The translations under genes and the position numbers were made by a program. The notes under the pieces were generated by a model that was not told the DNA's origin, ran no database searches, and saw nothing but the letters and a program-made list of their open reading frames with translations. A DNA stretch of 9,305 bases from positions 1-9,305 of the forward strand of contig QGUH01000083.1 in assembly GCA_003242355.1 (NCBI GenBank), in the 5' to 3' direction. The DNA comes from Pseudomonadota bacterium. Its GTDB lineage: Bacteria > Myxococcota_A > Polyangia > Polyangiales > Polyangiaceae. Positions 8,010 to 9,305 of this stretch are shown here, in pieces (position 1 is the first letter of the stretch; each line of letters opens with the position of its first letter).

Positions 8010-8078
8010 CGCAAAAATCCGGTCTCCGATCTCACGGCGTTCGCTGCCCTCGCGGCGCCCGCGACCTCGCTTCCGGGA
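8010..8078 (-). other. 69-bp gap, only non-overlapping junction of the operon
   Basis: This short stretch separates the 108-aa gene from the CrtC-like gene. On the minus strand it has no stop codon in the frame shared by both genes and would read as 23 mostly Arg/Gly/Glu codons. It carries GGAGA at 8027-8023. An 11-bp direct repeat (gatcatcgcaa on the plus strand) lies at each end, at 8004-8014 and 8077-8087. No terminator hairpin or promoter is evident. Confidence 0.6.
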
Positions 8079-8405
8079 TCATCGCAATAGCCCTTCGGAG
8101 CGCGGGGCTTGCGACGCGGAATGCGCCCGAGCCGTGTCGGGCTCCGGCTCCGCCTCGCCGGCCCAGCGCTCGAGAATCCGCCGCGCGCGTCCGAGCAGCG
8201 CGATGACGCCGAGCGCGACGTCGATGGAGCGGTCGGCGCCCAACGACGGCGCCTCGGGCGCCGCGGGCAGCGTGCGCAGAACGCGTTCGACGCGCCGGCC
8301 ATACGCGATCACGCCGAGCAGCGCGTACACGAACGGATCGCGATCCGAAAAGCGCGGCTCTCGTCGGCACAGCTGCCGGCGCCTGAGCGTGGGCTCACCG
8401 TCCAT
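8079..8405 (-). CDS. Small helical protein with internal repeat, unknown function (108 aa)
   Basis: I do not recognise the family. I prefer the ATG at 8405 (11-bp overlap with the upstream stop) over the in-frame ATG at 8465, because the extra 20 residues lie wholly inside the preceding gene. Two similar helices occur: LGVIAYGRRVERVL (30-43) and LGVIALLGRARRIL (65-78), identical in LGVIA and alike in the Arg/Leu pattern, with the DNA also similar. The helices are amphipathic to hydrophobic but too charged to be clear membrane spans. The C-terminal ~25 residues are polar and probably disordered. The stop is in the same frame as the next gene, 69 bp on. It is probably co-translated with its neighbours. 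Confidence 0.6.
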   Translation of the reverse strand: MDGEPTLRRRQLCRREPRFSDRDPFVYALLGVIAYGRRVERVLRTLPAAPEAPSLGADRSIDVALGVIALLGRARRILERWAGEAEPEPDTARAHSASQAPRSEGLLR

Positions 8406-8733
8406 CCACCAATCGAGCGAGCAAGTGCTCGAGGCGCGGGCGACGCAAGGCTTCGCACAGCGCATCGAGGAACACCGTGGGCAATGGCCCCGATGCGCGT
8501 TCGCCGAACGCCCCGAGGCTGATCACGTCCCACACCATTCGGGCGCGGCCGGTGCTCTTCGCCGCGACGAGACGGCGCTTCCACTCCGCTCCCTCGGGCG
8601 TCTCGGCGAACGCGCGGCCCTCGCGCACCAGCGCCGAGAACGCCGCCTGTACGGCCATGGGATAGCGAAGGATCCCGCGCCGTAGCTCGGCGAGCGTGCG
8701 CAGCGCCTCGAAGTCCTCCCCTTCGACGGGCAT
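8395..8733 (-). CDS. Small helical protein of unknown function (112 aa)
   Basis: No family is recognised. The ATG at 8733 shares one base with the preceding stop (TGATG), with GAGGGT about nine bases upstream; a GTG one codon earlier is possible. The composition suggests several helices: D-F-E-A-L-R-T-L-A-E-L-R-R-G-I-L near 8-23, then A-A-F-S-A-L-V-R-E-G-R, W-K-R-R-L-V-A-A, and a last one F-L-D-A-L-C-E-A-L-R-R around 88-98. It has no signal peptide and no membrane helix. A cytoplasmic soluble protein coupled to both neighbours is likely; the function is unknown. Confidence 0.65.
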   Translation of the reverse strand: MPVEGEDFEALRTLAELRRGILRYPMAVQAAFSALVREGRAFAETPEGAEWKRRLVAAKSTGRARMVWDVISLGAFGERASGPLPTVFLDALCEALRRPRLEHLLARLVDGR

Positions 8734-9305
8734 CACGTCGGCACCCTCACCAGAACGAGGTCACACGGGCTCAGCGCGACGTCCGCGACGTCGCTTTCGA
8801 GAAGAACCCGCGACGAGACGTGCTCCGCCAAACGCTCGTCGAAGCACACGAACACGTCGAGCTCCGCGCGCTGGCCCGCCCCGAGCCCGAGGGGCGCCGA
8901 GCGCGCGGGCGTGACGAGGGCGGCGTGCTCGCCCTGCGCCGCGACGCGGAAGCGCACGGGGCAGGGCGCGAGATTGTGGGCCGAGACGCGCACGCGGCGG
9001 CGCTCGCCCGCGACACCGCTCACCGTGACCCGCGTCGTGGGCTCGACGACCGTGCGGCCCACGAAGCGATCGTAAACGCGCTCGAGCACCCGGCTCGCCA
9101 CGATGGAGTAGCTCGAACCGAGCCCCGCCAGGCGATTGAGATACTGCAGATGGAGCTGGAGGAAGTCGGCGAGGAAGTCGCCCGAATCGAGCTCCGGATA
9201 GGGCTCGGGCGGAGCCGCCGTTCGGCGCGACCGCTCGCGGAAGCGGGCGATGATTTCGAGACCGTCGGCGAGCACGTCGAGCAGCGTGGCGCGCGCGTCT
9301 TCCAG
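8733..9305 (-). CDS. Helical plus Ig-like beta-rich protein, phasin-like half possible (5' partial)
   Basis: The frame is open to the right edge, so the start is missing; 190 residues are visible. The first ~85 are helical and amphipathic (L-L-D-V-L-A-D-G-L-E-I-I-A-R-F, then F-L-A-D-F-L-Q-L-H-L-Q-Y-L-N-R-L-A and V-L-E-R-V-Y-D-R-F). This recalls, without proof, phasins or other helical proteins that coat lipid or polymer bodies. Residues ~88-190 alternate as beta strands (T-R-V-T-V-S-G-V, R-R-V-R-V-S-A-H-N-L, P-V-R-F-R-V, A-E-L-D-V-F-V-C-F, S-R-V-L-L-E-S-D-V) with the character of an Ig-like sandwich. I do not recognise a named family. It is the first visible gene of the operon and overlaps the next start by one base. 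Confidence 0.7.
   Translation of the reverse strand: MEDARATLLDVLADGLEIIARFRERSRRTAAPPEPYPELDSGDFLADFLQLHLQYLNRLAGLGSSYSIVASRVLERVYDRFVGRTVVEPTTRVTVSGVAGERRRVRVSAHNLAPCPVRFRVAAQGEHAALVTPARSAPLGLGAGQRAELDVFVCFDERLAEHVSSRVLLESDVADVALSPCDLVLVRVPT

Noticed and set aside
8032..8082. 16-codon ORF in the operon gap as a leader peptide gene
   Set aside because: Too short, with no own ribosome site or regulatory codon pattern; better explained as a by-product of the duplicated ATGATC junction.
6756..8090. 444-aa plus-strand open frame
   Set aside because: Antisense to the CrtC-like and SCP2-like genes, which carry family motifs; its own translation is charged and featureless.

Overview
The window has very high GC content, almost no non-coding DNA, and a C-terminal ATPase/TPR region of the kind found on the many PknK-like protein kinases of myxobacteria. 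I infer a large-genome deltaproteobacterium/myxobacterium (Polyangiales or Sorangium-like), but no marker gene proves this. I see no rRNA, tRNA, CRISPR array, transposase or integrase.

Layout. Bases 3-2228 (+) hold the 3' end of a large regulatory protein whose N-terminus, probably a Ser/Thr kinase plus AAA core, lies off the left edge. The rest of the window, 2212-9305, is one minus-strand operon that begins beyond the right edge. In transcription order it encodes: a 5'-truncated protein with a helical half and a beta-rich half (8733-9305); two small unknown proteins (8395-8733 and 8079-8405); a 349-aa lipocalin-like protein of the carotenoid hydratase (CrtC)/AttH type (6960-8009); a 154-aa protein resembling an SCP2 sterol-carrier domain (6503-6967); an unusually large 897-aa FAD-dependent oxidoreductase of the amine-oxidase/phytoene-desaturase superfamily (3841-6534); a 113-aa unknown protein (3510-3851); and a second, divergent 433-aa lipocalin-like protein (2212-3513). 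The last gene and the plus-strand gene overlap tail to tail by 17 bp.

Six of the seven operon junctions overlap by 1 to 32 bp, which points to translational coupling and a shared pathway. The exception is the 69-bp gap before the first lipocalin-like gene. That gap is flanked by an 11-bp direct repeat and stays in frame with the upstream gene, broken only by one TGA.

Together, a flavin desaturase/oxidase-like enzyme, a lipid-carrier-like protein and two CrtC/AttH-type lipocalins suggest modification of a hydrophobic substrate such as an isoprenoid, sterol-like molecule, polyene or lipid. No standard carotenoid genes (crtE, crtB, ordinary crtI) are present here, so the product is unknown. This cluster is the best candidate in the window for an undescribed system.
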